Assembly (NCBI RefSeq): GCF_963678635.1
Contig: NC_087069.1
Coordinates: 36,685,959-36,749,958, forward strand
Source of the DNA: Symsagittifera roscoffensis
Taxonomy: Eukaryota > Xenacoelomorpha > Acoela > Convolutidae
Direction of reading: 5' to 3'
Length of the DNA stretch: 64,000 bases
The first letter of the stretch is position 1. Every line of letters starts with the position of its first letter. The notes beneath the pieces were generated by a model. It saw only the letters and a program-made list of their open reading frames with translations. It searched no databases and was not told the DNA's origin. Position numbers and translations under genes: made by a program. Positions 47,001 through 56,022 of the stretch are shown in pieces.

Positions 47001-47892
47001 TGTGTTTATGTTGATTTCACCCCAACGTGGGTGTTTAATAATTTCCTCTTTTTTTTCGCTGGAATTGTTCATTTGGCCTCAATATTTTGGTTCATCTGAT
47101 AAGAGATTAATTGTCTCGATTGGTCGTCTAGTTTTGCATGCTATGATTTTAATTTAACGCAAGTTGGGTGAAGCTTTGCTTTGCTTATATTTTCAAGCTC
47201 AATTGAATCTCATCTGGTAAATGGAAGGCAAATTACTGCCTCCTTCAAAATGTGCGCGAAAAAACGTGATTTCTATGTTTCAAAAATGACCTTCAGTTTT
47301 CAGAATTCCAACCGGAATAAAAAAATCGTAGACCTAGTTTCCTTGAATTGGGTTAGGTTTATGAAAATTTTCTAAGAGACAGTCTTAGTAATCCTAAAAA
47401 TCTTGAACGCATTTTTTTCGGTTTCCTCAATTTGATTGGCTCTTTTTTATTTGTATGTTGACTATGTTAAGAAGTTGTTTTTTCTCTGGTTTAAGCATCA
47501 TTTTTTCGAGACTAATAGACATAGCCGGTAATGAGCTTCTGCATAAATATACTTCTAGTAGCCTGAAAAGCACCTTTTTTTATCAATAGAGTAGATCAAG
47601 ATTACCGAGATTGTCCCCAATAATTTGGAATGAACTATGCGTGCTTGTTTGACTAGGTCCTCTGTGCGTGTGCGACTGTTGTGCTGACTTTGAGATCCAG
47701 ACTCTGGACAAGAGCCAGACTATCGGGGTAGTGAAGAAGAAGTGGAGAGGACTGGCCACTGAGATGTTCACCAATGCTAACTCATTCTCTATCAACTTCC
47801 CCATGGACCTGGACGTGAAGGCCAAGGCTGTGCTGATGGGCGCCGCATTCCTCATCGACTTCATGTTCTTCGAGCAGCAGAACAACAACTAA
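37979..47892 (+). CDS. PLSCR: Phospholipid scramblase (PLSCR family), five exons
   Basis: Exons 37979-38051, 38590-38711, 40863-40975, 43766-43947 and 47657-47892 join with GT-AG borders and matching phases (1, 0, 2, 1). They give 241 codons plus TAA. Scramblases are membrane-tethered proteins of the plasma membrane and nucleus; mammalian members mediate Ca2+-linked lipid scrambling or act as regulators. The protein has the family order: PQGIPGCPPGLEYLTQID near residue 20; a Cys-rich segment (about residues 108-121, a probable palmitoylation site); a Ca2+-binding-like segment (about 203-214); and a hydrophobic C-terminal helix (about 221-235). The long Pro-rich N-terminus of human PLSCR1 is absent. 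Introns are 538, 2151, 2790 and 3709 bp and contain transposon debris. Confidence 0.95.
38590..38711 (+). CDS. PLSCR: Scramblase exon 2
   Basis: Acceptor CTGTAG, donor GTACAC. It encodes LEYLTQIDQVLIRQKKDCME and GWEERNRYEIYNSLNQQ, the conserved first strands of the scramblase barrel (L.ql.Q..q..E...G.e..N.Y.i.n..gq). Confidence 0.95.
39475..40080 (+). pseudogene. LINE reverse transcriptase remnant in scramblase intron 2
   Basis: The reading is FLDALKIAKVVLIHKREVKT then VENSHFLVSISKV (block LK.AkV.Pl.K.g.....N.RPIS.L...sKv). After a deletion follow QFLGVVLDEKLNYKQQIN, stop, IKKLNAHSRNLSLQNVFQ (block flGv.lD..L.w..HI). A degraded tail follows to about 40080. It is an internally deleted, dead copy in sense orientation with the host gene. 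Confidence 0.65.
40863..40975 (+). CDS. PLSCR: Scramblase exon 3
   Basis: Acceptor TTGTAG, donor GTAGCA. It encodes FFFAQEESTCLMRQCCGPNR and GFILHITDNYGQEVMRF, matching the family segment .y.A.E.t.c..R.ccG..R.f...i.D..g.Ev..... Confidence 0.95.
41158..41990 (+). pseudogene. LINE C-terminal remnant in scramblase intron 3
   Basis: The reading is RNNLGMLQRNTTHFYKAIGR then SVLNYAVPV, then NLQKLDKTQ-like pieces, ALSFVTS, TKLTPIEHLLCE, and near 41905 LPVETGHGSLACSYVTKTAP then ITDY. This is the usual LINE RT thumb and post-RT order (L...yks.~rs.l.Ya.p.w.p, L...qn.alR..t...., L..E, then RTGHG). Stops interrupt it. Confidence 0.55.
43139..43225. repeat. Dispersed repeat, copy 1 (partner at 59571-59655)
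   Basis: ACAGTGCTGATTTAAATTAT then CCGAACAAA...CTTGAATTTTCAAACGC matches ACAGTTTTGATTTAAATTAT then CCGGACAAA...CTGAAATTTGAAACGC at 59571, in direct orientation. Confidence 0.7.
43277..43728. repeat. Fold-back element: ~170-bp inverted arms, ~105-bp loop
   Basis: Arm 43277-43453 and inverted arm 43559-43728 are about 90% alike by eye. They share TTTTTCTCCGAAATTCTCAA, CAAATTTTTACCCCAAAAAT, GGCTTTTTTCAATTGATCAA, GTCAGAAGAAGCCTC and GTTAAATCTCCAAAAA. There is no ORF. It behaves like a fold-back MITE and lies in intron 3 just before exon 4. Confidence 0.9.
43766..43947 (+). CDS. PLSCR: Scramblase exon 4
   Basis: Acceptor TTTAG, donor GTACAT. It encodes the cysteine cluster FRCCVGASCCADSCNC, then AFEVMVETPSGEPLGKVRQG and the CCIPEYKIIDAQGNQILHVQ part. 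The fold-back repeat in intron 3 ends only about 37 bp upstream of this exon. Confidence 0.95.
44330..45130. repeat. Two diverged direct copies of a ~230-bp repeat in scramblase intron 4
   Basis: Segments 44330-44560 and 44890-45130 share TTGATATTTTTTCTTCAGGA-like starts, GCA.TGCATTCAT.., AATGCATT/AATGCGTT, a CACTCTC.. word, CGGAAA..GCGC.AAAAAA and AACTTGAACGA/AACGAACTC. Fainter relatives lie near 52040-52110 and 52725-52765. There is no coding frame. Confidence 0.55.
47657..47892 (+). CDS. PLSCR: Scramblase exon 5 (terminal)
   Basis: Acceptor GACTAG. It encodes GPLCVCDCCADFEIQTLDKS, KKWRGLATEMFTNANSFSIN then FPMDLDVKAKAVLMGAAFLI then DFMFFEQQNNN and TAA. The Ca2+-motif positions that are Asp in human PLSCR1 (first and third) are Asn here. 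No canonical AATAAA was seen close behind the stop. Confidence 0.95.
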
Positions 47893-48437
47893 AAACAACA
47901 ACTTGGTTATTATTATTATTATACATTTTTTCTGCCGTTTTCAATGAGTCCCGTTCAGAGCTCAACTTGAAGTGTGGTCCCGCCAGACCATTTCAAATCT
48001 AATTGTAGTACTTCAAGGGGATGAAAAGAAAAAAAAACTTGTTCACATTTCTTCCTTAGATGTAGCACTAAATAATCAGAATTTTCAATTCCTGGCAAAA
48101 GAAATTCCTTCTTAGAAACTACTGTAACAACTTTTCTGTCAGACTTTTATTTGGGTTCATAGCTAGTTTTTCACGACCATACTTCTGAACAAGGTTTATA
48201 AGGGTTATTCTTTTAAACGAGTTCCCATCACTATTTTTATTATGAGTTGTTTTCAGTTCAAGCTTCTCTTATTTGATTTCCACTTCCGGATTAAAGGTGG
48301 AATTGATTTGAAAACATCTAGAACAATCACTACACCGAATTCGGCAGAAACTAAAGAAATGAAGCAACATCAAAGACACGCATGTGCAGTAATTTTTGTA
48401 AATAATGAGGTTGGAAATATATCGGTTGGAGGAGGAG

Positions 48438-48776
48438 CAATAAGCAGAATGGTCCATGTGCAGAATGGGTCCAAGAGCAGAAAAACAGAAAAATATTTAC
48501 TTACTTTGGTTTATACAGGCTAATTGATAAAACAATTATTAGAATCGTCGAAAAATACCAAGAAAACGAATAAATTACGCATGAATTGACTAAGTTTCTT
48601 GATTCAATTTTTAAAAAAATTCTTGTTTAAATTGCTCAAATTATGCATAAAATGATCGTTGCTTTGCTATTATCAACATTTCTGATAACTATTTTACCGA
48701 TTAGCTTATAGAAGTTGATGTTTTTCAATTTTTCTGCTCTTGGACCCATTCTGCTCTTAGACCATTCTGCTTATTG
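48438..48776. repeat. Inverted repeat, ~50-bp arms
   Basis: CAATAAGCAGAATGGTCCAT then GTGCAGAATGGGTCCAAGAG then CAGAAAAAC (48438-48486) returns inverted at 48720-48776 as GTTTTT..CTGCTCTTGGACCCATTC then TGCTCTTAGACCATTCTGCT then TATTG. The loop is about 230 bp of AT-rich DNA. Confidence 0.85.
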
Positions 48777-48861
48777 ACTGGCCACCATATTGGTTGTTAT
48801 GAAGTGTTCATAAAAAGAACGAATAGTTTTTTCATGCTCACAAGTCAATTTTTTTCCATTG

Positions 48862-48869
48862 TTCTTAAT
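48862..48869 (+). repeat. 8-bp target-site duplication, left (TTCTTAAT)
   Basis: TTCTTAAT here is identical to 49460-49467. The pair brackets a segment with inverted ends. Confidence 0.8.
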
Positions 48870-48902
48870 GGGGGCGTCAGACAGTGCCGAAGGGAGTGCG
48901 GC

Positions 48903-49099
48903 CAGTATTTAGACAGCCGCGTATTCATACTGGTCAGTATTTAGACAAATACTGTTTCAACCAATCAGAATCGAGAAAAAACATAAATAATCCAAAATAA
49001 ATAATAATTATTAATTTCTTCTTTGTCTCGATTCTGATTGGTTGAAACAGTATTTGTCTAAATACTGACCAGTATGAATACGCGGCTGTCTAAATACTG
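48903..49099. repeat. Perfect inverted repeat, 74-bp arms, 49-bp spacer
   Basis: Arm 48903-48976 (CAGTATTTAGACAGCCGCGT ... CAATCAGAATCGAGA) and arm 49026-49099 are exact reverse complements over all 74 bases. The spacer is AT-rich. The same flanking word GTGCCGAAG lies outside both arms (48896 and 49110), as expected for an insertion into the surrounding MITE. Confidence 0.97.
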
Positions 49100-49204
49100 A
49101 CATGTAACCGTGCCGAAGTTAGAGAGTGCCGAAAAAGGCGGGAAATATTGGAACGCAATTTAAGAGGCTAGCTTTTGGCGGGAAAATTAATAATGACACT
49201 TGAA

Positions 49205-49367
49205 ACTTGTTCAGACTCAATTTTGGCGCCAAAATCGATGAGCAAACAAAACTTTCTTTTCTTTTCTCAATTAGTTCACGACAAATAAACTTGTTCAGAC
49301 TCAATTTTGGCGCCAAAATCGATGAGCAAACAAAACTTTCTTTTCTCAATTAGTTCACGACAAATAA
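49205..49367. repeat. Two-copy tandem repeat, 84 and 79 bp
   Basis: ACTTGTTCAGACTCAATTTT then GGCGCCAAAATCGATGAGCA and AACAAAACTTTCTTTT... GTTCACGACAAATAA are repeated head to tail. The copies differ only by a 5-bp length change in the CTTTT tract. Confidence 0.95.
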
Positions 49368-49459
49368 GTCAGTTTCTGCACTCTTTAACAAATTTTCGGC
49401 ACTCTTTAACAAATTTTTGTTTTCGGCACTCTCTTACTTCGGCACTGTCTTACCCAACC

Positions 49460-49467
49460 TTCTTAAT
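49460..49467 (+). repeat. 8-bp target-site duplication, right (TTCTTAAT)
   Basis: Identical to 48862-48869. It directly follows the inverted end ...TTACCCAACC. Confidence 0.8.
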
Positions 49468-49972
49468 AGCATAATTGGACTGATTTCTTTTTGGTAATAT
49501 AGATAAATAAAATACACTTTATAAATTCAGTCCATTTTACTCCAAATCAACCGAGTACCTAACAAGCATAAAATATAATTTAGCCTCGCGTTATGTTTTT
49601 TAGATCGAACAACCATCTCGTGGTCCACAACAACACAGCAATTGTCAGACTACGTATAAACATGCACACGTGACAAGTGAACACGGTCGACTTGCCATTG
49701 TCGCGGCTTTCTAAAAACTCGACAGAGAATAATTTGGGACTTAATTTGGTAAAATTTTATTTTTAGTAAGTTTTCCTTGTACATCCGCCATCCCCATACA
49801 TTAAATGTGTCTTTTATAAAACAGGATAACATTCAATGGTTGTAGTTTACCTTAAATGTCAACTTCTATTTTAACTTCCTTCTCAATTCATGGTAACAAT
49901 AATTTTTATCTTTTGGAAAACGTAATTTAAGTTTCCTTCATTAAACAATTTTCTCTTTATCTCTTCTCTGTG

Positions 49973-50034
49973 GAATGATGCTTATTTTACTAATTGAATG
50001 ATGCTTATTTTACTAATTGAATGATGCTTATTTT
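49973..50034. repeat. 23-bp tandem repeat, 2.7 copies
   Basis: GAATGATGCTTATTTTACTA then ATT is repeated without change; the last copy is partial. Confidence 0.95.
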
Positions 50035-50039
50035 TGTTC

Positions 50040-52980
50040 GATAATTGAAATGCTACTCGAGAAATTTTGCATTTCTATTTTTGTTCTTCTGGTCTCAAAA
50101 TAATGTCAATTTGTCAATTCATTTTTAGATGCTTTAAAATTTACCAGATAATGTCTCTAAGAAGAAACCGCAGTTTTATTCTATTTTGTTGCTAAAAAAC
50201 TATCATCAAAATTTTAAAAAAATAAAAAAAGATGACTGAAATGAAATTTTGGGTATCGAGGTGTCATTTTTGTAAATGAAAAACTGATTCAATAGGCTTT
50301 AGCCAAATTTCTCCGCGTATTTTCACGCTTTTAAAAATCAATTTTTTCTACATTGTGGCTAAAAATTGGTAGTTCTTATTTTTAATATATGGTCGACAAA
50401 AGAACAGGTGCGGTCATTTGGCGTTTTTATCAATTGAAGAAGGCGCTAAGTTTCTCACGCTTTAGCTCGATTTCCCAGCTAATTTAAATAATTCATGTGC
50501 TTAGATCTACGAAGCTTGAACTCATTTTTAATGCATTTGTAGCTTTCGTATTTTGAGATTTTGCTTATGTTTGACTTTTGCATATCAAATGAAATGCATG
50601 CTTTTGTAAACTATTGAAGATTTTTTTAAAATCAACTAAAGGCTCAACCAAAAAACATCGAAAGTTGCTTCTTTGATCAGCTGCGTGGATTATATTTTGC
50701 AGTTAGAGTAACTGTTTTAAGTAGATAGAAATACTGTTACTAAATGTGAAATGATTTCCCTGATGAACTGTCTGTACTTACTGAACTTTAAGTGCCCAAT
50801 TGAAACTTCTCACTGATTTCGTTTTCATGCAAAAAAGCTCTAGTCAGCATAGTTCAGAGCTTACTCGCCAACGTGAAAGTTGAAATAACTGTTGGATGGA
50901 TGAAAAAAATATATTCCGCCTCTCAGTGAGCGCTATGAGAAATGAGCTGCGAAGAAAATCTATTTGCTATTTTGAAGATCGAGTGAAAGGCTTTTTACTG
51001 GCCAATTCAGGGGAGGCAAGGAAAGAAATTGAAAAAGAATTTATCTGAAAATAAATAAGTTGAAATTTCAAAGAGGTTTGAATTTTTCGTGTTGAGTTTT
51101 TGTCGAAGAAACTAGGGCAGTTTCATAGATTTATGTGAAGTTTTTTTTTTTGGCTGAAGTTTTTTTATTTATTAGTATATGCTTTAATTTCTCTTCGCTC
51201 GGTGTACCTACTCGAAATTAGACTAAACAAAAATTTGAAACAGTTTTTTCTCGACACGTTTTTTTTTTGAAATTTAAGTTTCGGTTCACAACTAAGCCGA
51301 AGACAGCTTCTCCCCACTCAGTGGTCGAAAAAAAGTTCTGGATATTATTTTAGGTCTGATACTTGGCAAAATATATGTTCAGATACAACAAATTTGAGTT
51401 TTAATCAAGAGCAGACTAAATTAATTCAACTATTTTTCCCAAATCGCTGTCTCTTGACAGAAAATTTCATTTTTAACTTAACGGGTGTTTTTTACGACAG
51501 AAAAACTAAGAAAATTTCTCAGATGTGAAGCACTGATATTAGTCTTTGCTGATTTGCGGATCGAGTGTCAATTCTTTTTAAAGTGCCCTCCAAATTAATT
51601 TGCTAAAAAGAAGGTAATTTAGACTCCAATTACGTCAGAGGATATGGCGCCTAAAAAGGTGAAGGAATTATGTTTTCGAAAGAGGAATAATTTATCTATA
51701 CTTCCTATCAGAAATAAACACTAACCGCTTGAGCTAGATTTCTGAAAAATGGTATCACTTGAAGTCAAAATTATATTTCTCGAAGTTGGTTTATAATAAA
51801 ATCAAATTCAAATATTAACACTTAAGTTGAACATCAGAGCTCAAAAACATAAATATATATATATTTTCAATTTTGGAAGTTAATTTTTAATGACAAATTT
51901 CAGTTCGTGATTTTGGTTTTTTCTTAAATCTAATCTTAAAGTGGTCGCGCTCCATTTTGATTTAATTTTATTGCCGAGTTAAGTACAGTTTCTAGCTAAA
52001 TTCAATTCAAGGTGGTTTGCTGAACGGGCAAAGTTTTATCTCCAATAACAAAAGCGCAAAAAAGCACCAAAAGCAGAAACGAATTCGAGAAAATGGGTTT
52101 TAATTTTTGTTTTGTCGTGTAATTTAGAGAAAGCATACCGGTAAACCAAGTTTAACTAGAGTAGAACTTTAGATGATAAAACGTTTTTTTTTGAAAAGAC
52201 GTATTTCTGTCTGCTCATCGTTTAGCAAAAGTTAAATTAATTAAAAAAATGTAGATTCTTGGTGTTTAGATCGTTTCCGGCCAAAAAAGTAGAAGTTTAT
52301 CAAATTTTTCCGAAATTGAAGTTTGTTTTGTAGAGTTTATAATATATTTGTAAACAATTAGGAAACTTATCCGTTATTTTATTGAAATTTGAAAAAAAAA
52401 AATCAGTCTTTTTTTCGACTACTTTGCGTTCATTGAGTTTTTCTAACGGTCTGTTGGCTATAGTTGTTTTTATAACATAATTGTTTCTCAAATTTGAAGA
52501 CAAAATTCAAATTTTTATCTAGATTGCGTTGTTTTTACAATGAAGAAAGTCTTACGAATTGTTCGTGCTCAAGTTTGATCTGTATCGGTTTTATGTACGT
52601 TTTCTGGCTGAGAGTCGATGAACGTAGTAAAAAATCTGGAAAGGGGCGTGATGATTTTCTTTTGTTTTTTTTCAGGAAAATTGTTAAAGTTAGTTAGGCT
52701 CAAAATTAGTTCATGAAAAGTCTTCACAACAGCAAAAGTGCAAAGATCACGAAAAACCTAATGGATTTCTTATCTTTAATACGGAGTTTAACTATTAGAT
52801 TTCACAGCGAAACAAAAATATTACCTATTGATCTAGTTTTATAATCTTGTTTTATAATACTACCTTTTGATCTAGGTGATAATGAAAACAAATTGCACGT
52901 GTTCTGTTTTGCTCTCATGAGTGTTATGATCGTAATTTATGTTTTTGCTCATTTGATTCCAATTATTTAATCCCTTACTT
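50040..52980. other. No recognisable gene
   Basis: About 3 kb of AT-rich sequence. A few short open frames have no motifs. There are scattered CAAAAGCGCAAAAAAGCACC-type words that echo the intron-4 repeat. Confidence 0.5.
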
Positions 52981-53319
52981 GACTTCTTGATCAGTATTCT
53001 CTACCCACACCATCATCTCCTCTACAACCCATAACGGTGGCCCTCCACCATAAATAGGGCAAGCGGGTCTACTGGGCCGAGGGAAAGGCAGGCACAGGAA
53101 CGGGGGTCTTGATCGACGCTGAATTTAAGACAGTGCGAGTGACTGTTGAGTGTATATTATTTATCAAATTTTTCTTGTGTTAGAAGAAGGTCTACAACAA
53201 CTTGAGTTTCGGCCTGCAGCTAATCACAGTCGGGTGATGCGGAAAATTCGTTGACATACAGGTCCCCCGACCTAATTTGGATTCACTCATGAGATTGATT
53301 GTTCAAAAGAGCTCGATAA

Positions 53320-53795
53320 TGTTGATTCTCAGCACGAGCAGACTGGTTTGACAAAGCCAATGCAAAATTCGGCAAAACAGACTCTTCACAATATTGCTTA
53401 CAACAAAAGAACGGTTCCACTGAGCTTCTTGATGTCGAGCATCAAAATACACACAGTAGTTTAACCCAGAGTATAGTAAGTTTGTCTATGTCAGATGCTT
53501 CAGATATGTCACCTTGTCGTGAATCGCCAGATTACACACCCTTGACTTCACATGCTGATTGTATGTGGCATGGAATCAATCGTGTAGAAATGTGTGGAGT
53601 TATCGGTGAAGTGTATGAAAAAGTGGTGCATTGGAAATCAACTGTTTTTAGAGTTCCTTCGAGTGCTGAAGGAAAGTAGGTTTTTTTTTTTTGCGTTTGC
53701 TGGGAACTCTTGTAATGCACTCATTGCTAATAAGGCAGCAGTGCTTGTGCCAGCACTTCTTCTTCAGAAAATTTCCAGAAAGAGAAAATTCAAAG
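53320..53795 (+). pseudogene. N-terminal fragment of 'DAH..LLK' retroelement ORF
   Basis: One frame runs from about 53340: ADWFDKANAKFGKTDSSQYC, ELLDVEHQNTHSS, then HGINRVEMCGVIGEVYEKVV then HWKSTVFRVPSSAEGK and TAG. A second frame has ALIANKAAVLVPALLLQKIS then RKRKFK up to the gap. In the related invertebrate ORFs I know, a block HWK.NvF.VP.G..Gk.Fv..L..l is followed by LE..AlKA..vlP.LLLQKPs. The middle is missing here. A T-run after GK could be a splice donor context (GTAGGTTTTT) or a frameshift. A GC-richer leader at 53030-53130 may be its 5' region. Confidence 0.45.
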
Positions 53796-53995
53796 NNNNN
53801 NNNNNNNNNNNNNNNNNNNNNNNNNNNNNNNNNNNNNNNNNNNNNNNNNNNNNNNNNNNNNNNNNNNNNNNNNNNNNNNNNNNNNNNNNNNNNNNNNNNN
53901 NNNNNNNNNNNNNNNNNNNNNNNNNNNNNNNNNNNNNNNNNNNNNNNNNNNNNNNNNNNNNNNNNNNNNNNNNNNNNNNNNNNNNNNNNNNNNNN
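53796..53995. other. Assembly gap, 200 N
   Basis: There are exactly 200 N, as in the first gap. TTCCAGAAAGAG(C)AAAAT occurs on both sides (53772 and 53998), so the join may be a misassembly or a collapsed duplicate rather than 200 missing bases. Confidence 1.
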
Positions 53996-54029
53996 TTTTC
54001 CAGAAAGAGCAAAATGTACCAAATGTTGT

Positions 54030-54530
54030 CCAGGAAGCAAAAAAGGGAGAGATTTTAGAATCGTTCTACGCAGAGGAGCTCAGCGGAATGGCGGCGAGAT
54101 GGAACCTGGGTACCCAAGAACTGAAAATGGAGAGAGACATATTCATATTTAATATGCGGAATAGGGACGCGCAGAACGAGCTGTGCCGGGAAACGAAAAC
54201 ACCGGAGGAAGCACTGAGGATCGCAATGTCGTATGAAAGAGGCAACAAATACGCAAAAACTTACAAGGGAAGTGCGCCAGTCTCCACAAGACCGGGCTAC
54301 ACAACCCCAGGGGGTTCTCTACAGGTCAAAGCGGAACCGATCAGTAATATTCGTGGATCCAGGGGACAAGGAATACAAAGGGGACGGGGACAATACCAGA
54401 ATAGGGAGGAGCCCAAACACAAGAGCGTACATGCTATAACTGTGACCAGCCGAATTGCCGAATGCCCAGCAAGAGCCGTCACATGCAATTTCCGCAAAAA
54501 GGTCGGGCATTTCTAGAAGACTTGTCGAGG
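54030..54530 (+). pseudogene. Gag with zinc-knuckle region (gypsy)
   Basis: The frame reads LKMERDIFIFNMRNRDAQNE, EEALRIAMSYERGNKYAKTY and an Arg/Gly/Gln-rich linker. Two CCHC-like knuckles follow but are damaged. The first is split between frames (CYNCDQPNC in one, ECPARAVTC in another). The second has Arg in place of its second Cys and a stop codon before its last Cys. The domain normally coats and packages element RNA. Confidence 0.75.
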
Positions 54531-55153
54531 AAAACGGCCCTTCACGTGGGGGCCAGCCACTTGGACTAATCCAAGGGGATGAACCTTTCAATGAAGAGGA
54601 TACTCCCTCGGATGACGTTGGATCACAACATGCTGCCAATTCAGTAGGTTTCGTAAAGAGAGAACATCACAGCTGGTCATCGGAGAGTTCGGATGAAAAT
54701 ATGGTTAAAGCGATTAGACGTAAAAAGGAGACACTATTGAAAGTTGCCGGACCTAAACTTAAAATCAACATTAATGGACACCCAATGAACATCTGGATCG
54801 ACAGCGGATCGCCGATATCCGTACTAACACTTGACGACTTGAAGAAAACAGTGGGAAGAACGGGAATCAACTTGAAACAAGACGACATGGAAGACGACAA
54901 ATTTCGGGACTACAGCAGCAATTGGATCAAAATGTTGGGGAGAATGGAGGTTGAGCTAGCATCGAACGAGTGGAAAAGAAGAGCGGAAGTCAAGGTCATC
55001 GGAGGGACCAGACCCTCAATCGTGGGACGTGACCTGATGGGGAAACTCGGACTACAGTTGATGCAAGCAGATCCAAGGGGAGCAGTGATGAATATCCAAG
55101 GGATGGAGTACAGCACATGTGAGAAGGAGCAAGCTGGAGAATCGGAGGACTAG
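54455..55153 (+). pseudogene. Gypsy aspartic protease region
   Basis: A 232-codon open frame contains KLKININGHPMNIWIDSGSP then ISVL. IDSGSP is the active-site D-S/T-G of a retropepsin-like enzyme, with Asp at about 54799. SIVGRDLMGKLGL near 55019 fits the conserved I.G.d.l..l end of the fold. The frame opens with a Gag-pol linker and stops at 55151 before RT. Confidence 0.8.
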
Positions 55154-55154
55154 C

Positions 55155-56000
55155 AAATGGACACCTGACAACAATATTTTAGTAAGCTATTCTCAAAACT
55201 TTTTACTAGATTCAAAAAAATTAGAAAATACAAGGTCCAAGTAGAATTTTTCAAAAATCTCGTACCGGTGCAGCAAAGGGGCCGGAGAGTGCCGGTATTG
55301 CTCCAAGACAAAGTGGATAAAGAGATCGATAAGCTACTAGCCCAGGAACACATAGAAAAATTGCAGGAAAGTTCGGATCAATATTTTGTTTCCCCAATTG
55401 TTATTACCGTAAAAAGGACGGGACCGTGAAATTAGCGCTGAAATCTCGAGAACGTAATAAACAGGTGCATAAAAACAAGTACCAAATGCCCAACATAGAA
55501 GAACTTGTAGATACAATAGGACAACTTATTTCCGAGAAAAAACAAGGGAGGTGTTTTTTACCACGATGGATTTAACGTATGCGTATGGACAACTACCACT
55601 CAGTGAAGAAACAAGTGTACATTGTAATTTCTCATTGGTGGGCGGACGGTCGACTGGAAAGTACAGGTCTCGTACAGAATTTTACGGGTTAATGTCAATG
55701 CCAGCAGAGTTCTAACGGGTAATGGACTCAATTTTAAACGAATTCCCTCAACCAAACGCTTTCATTGATGATATTTTGGTTGCAACCAAGGGAATTGAAG
55801 TGGAACACATATCCTTGGTTGAAAAGATTCTTAAAAACTGAATCGCGAAAACATCTTGCTAAAACTACCTAAGTGCGAGTTCGCAAAGCGAGAATGCGAG
55901 TGGCTCGGCCATCATATAACAGAAACGGGAGTAACGTCTCTGAAGAGTAAGACGTCGCCGTTTGATGCATTAGCGGCTCCTAAACCAGTAACAGTAATAA
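55155..56000 (+). pseudogene. Gypsy reverse transcriptase (frameshifted)
   Basis: Blocks in changing frames read VDKEIDKLLAQEHIEKLQES then SDQYFVSPIVITVK (about 55308-55412), FLPRW/TTMDLTYAYGQLPLSE (about 55556-55605), ETEFYGLMSMPAEF (about 55676-55713) and PNAFIDDILVATKG (55754-55795), the active-site box with Ile in place of the usual residue before DD. EWLGHHITETGV (near 55900) is the thumb-side block. At least four frame changes are present, so no enzyme is made. Confidence 0.75.
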
Positions 56001-56022
56001 ATGCTTCCCGGCTATAGCAGAA

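Larger units (their letters stand above)
48870..49459. mobile_element. hAT-like MITE, 590 bp, with TIRs and 8-bp TSD
   Basis: The left end GGGGGCGTCAGACAGTGCCG then AAG and the inverted right end GGTTGGGTAAGACAGTGCCG then AAG match at about 18 of 23 positions. Both are bracketed by TTCTTAAT. The interior holds further GTGCCGAA(A/G) words, TTTTGGCGCCAAAA palindromes and a two-copy tandem repeat, but no transposase. A perfect palindromic element lies inside, near the left end. The 8-bp duplication and TIR type suggest mobilisation by an hAT enzyme (inferred). Confidence 0.8.

Noticed and set aside
52990-53260. 5' LTR of the gypsy element at 54-59 kb
   Set aside because: It does not resemble the candidate 3' LTR at 59039-59308, and a different retroelement fragment lies between.
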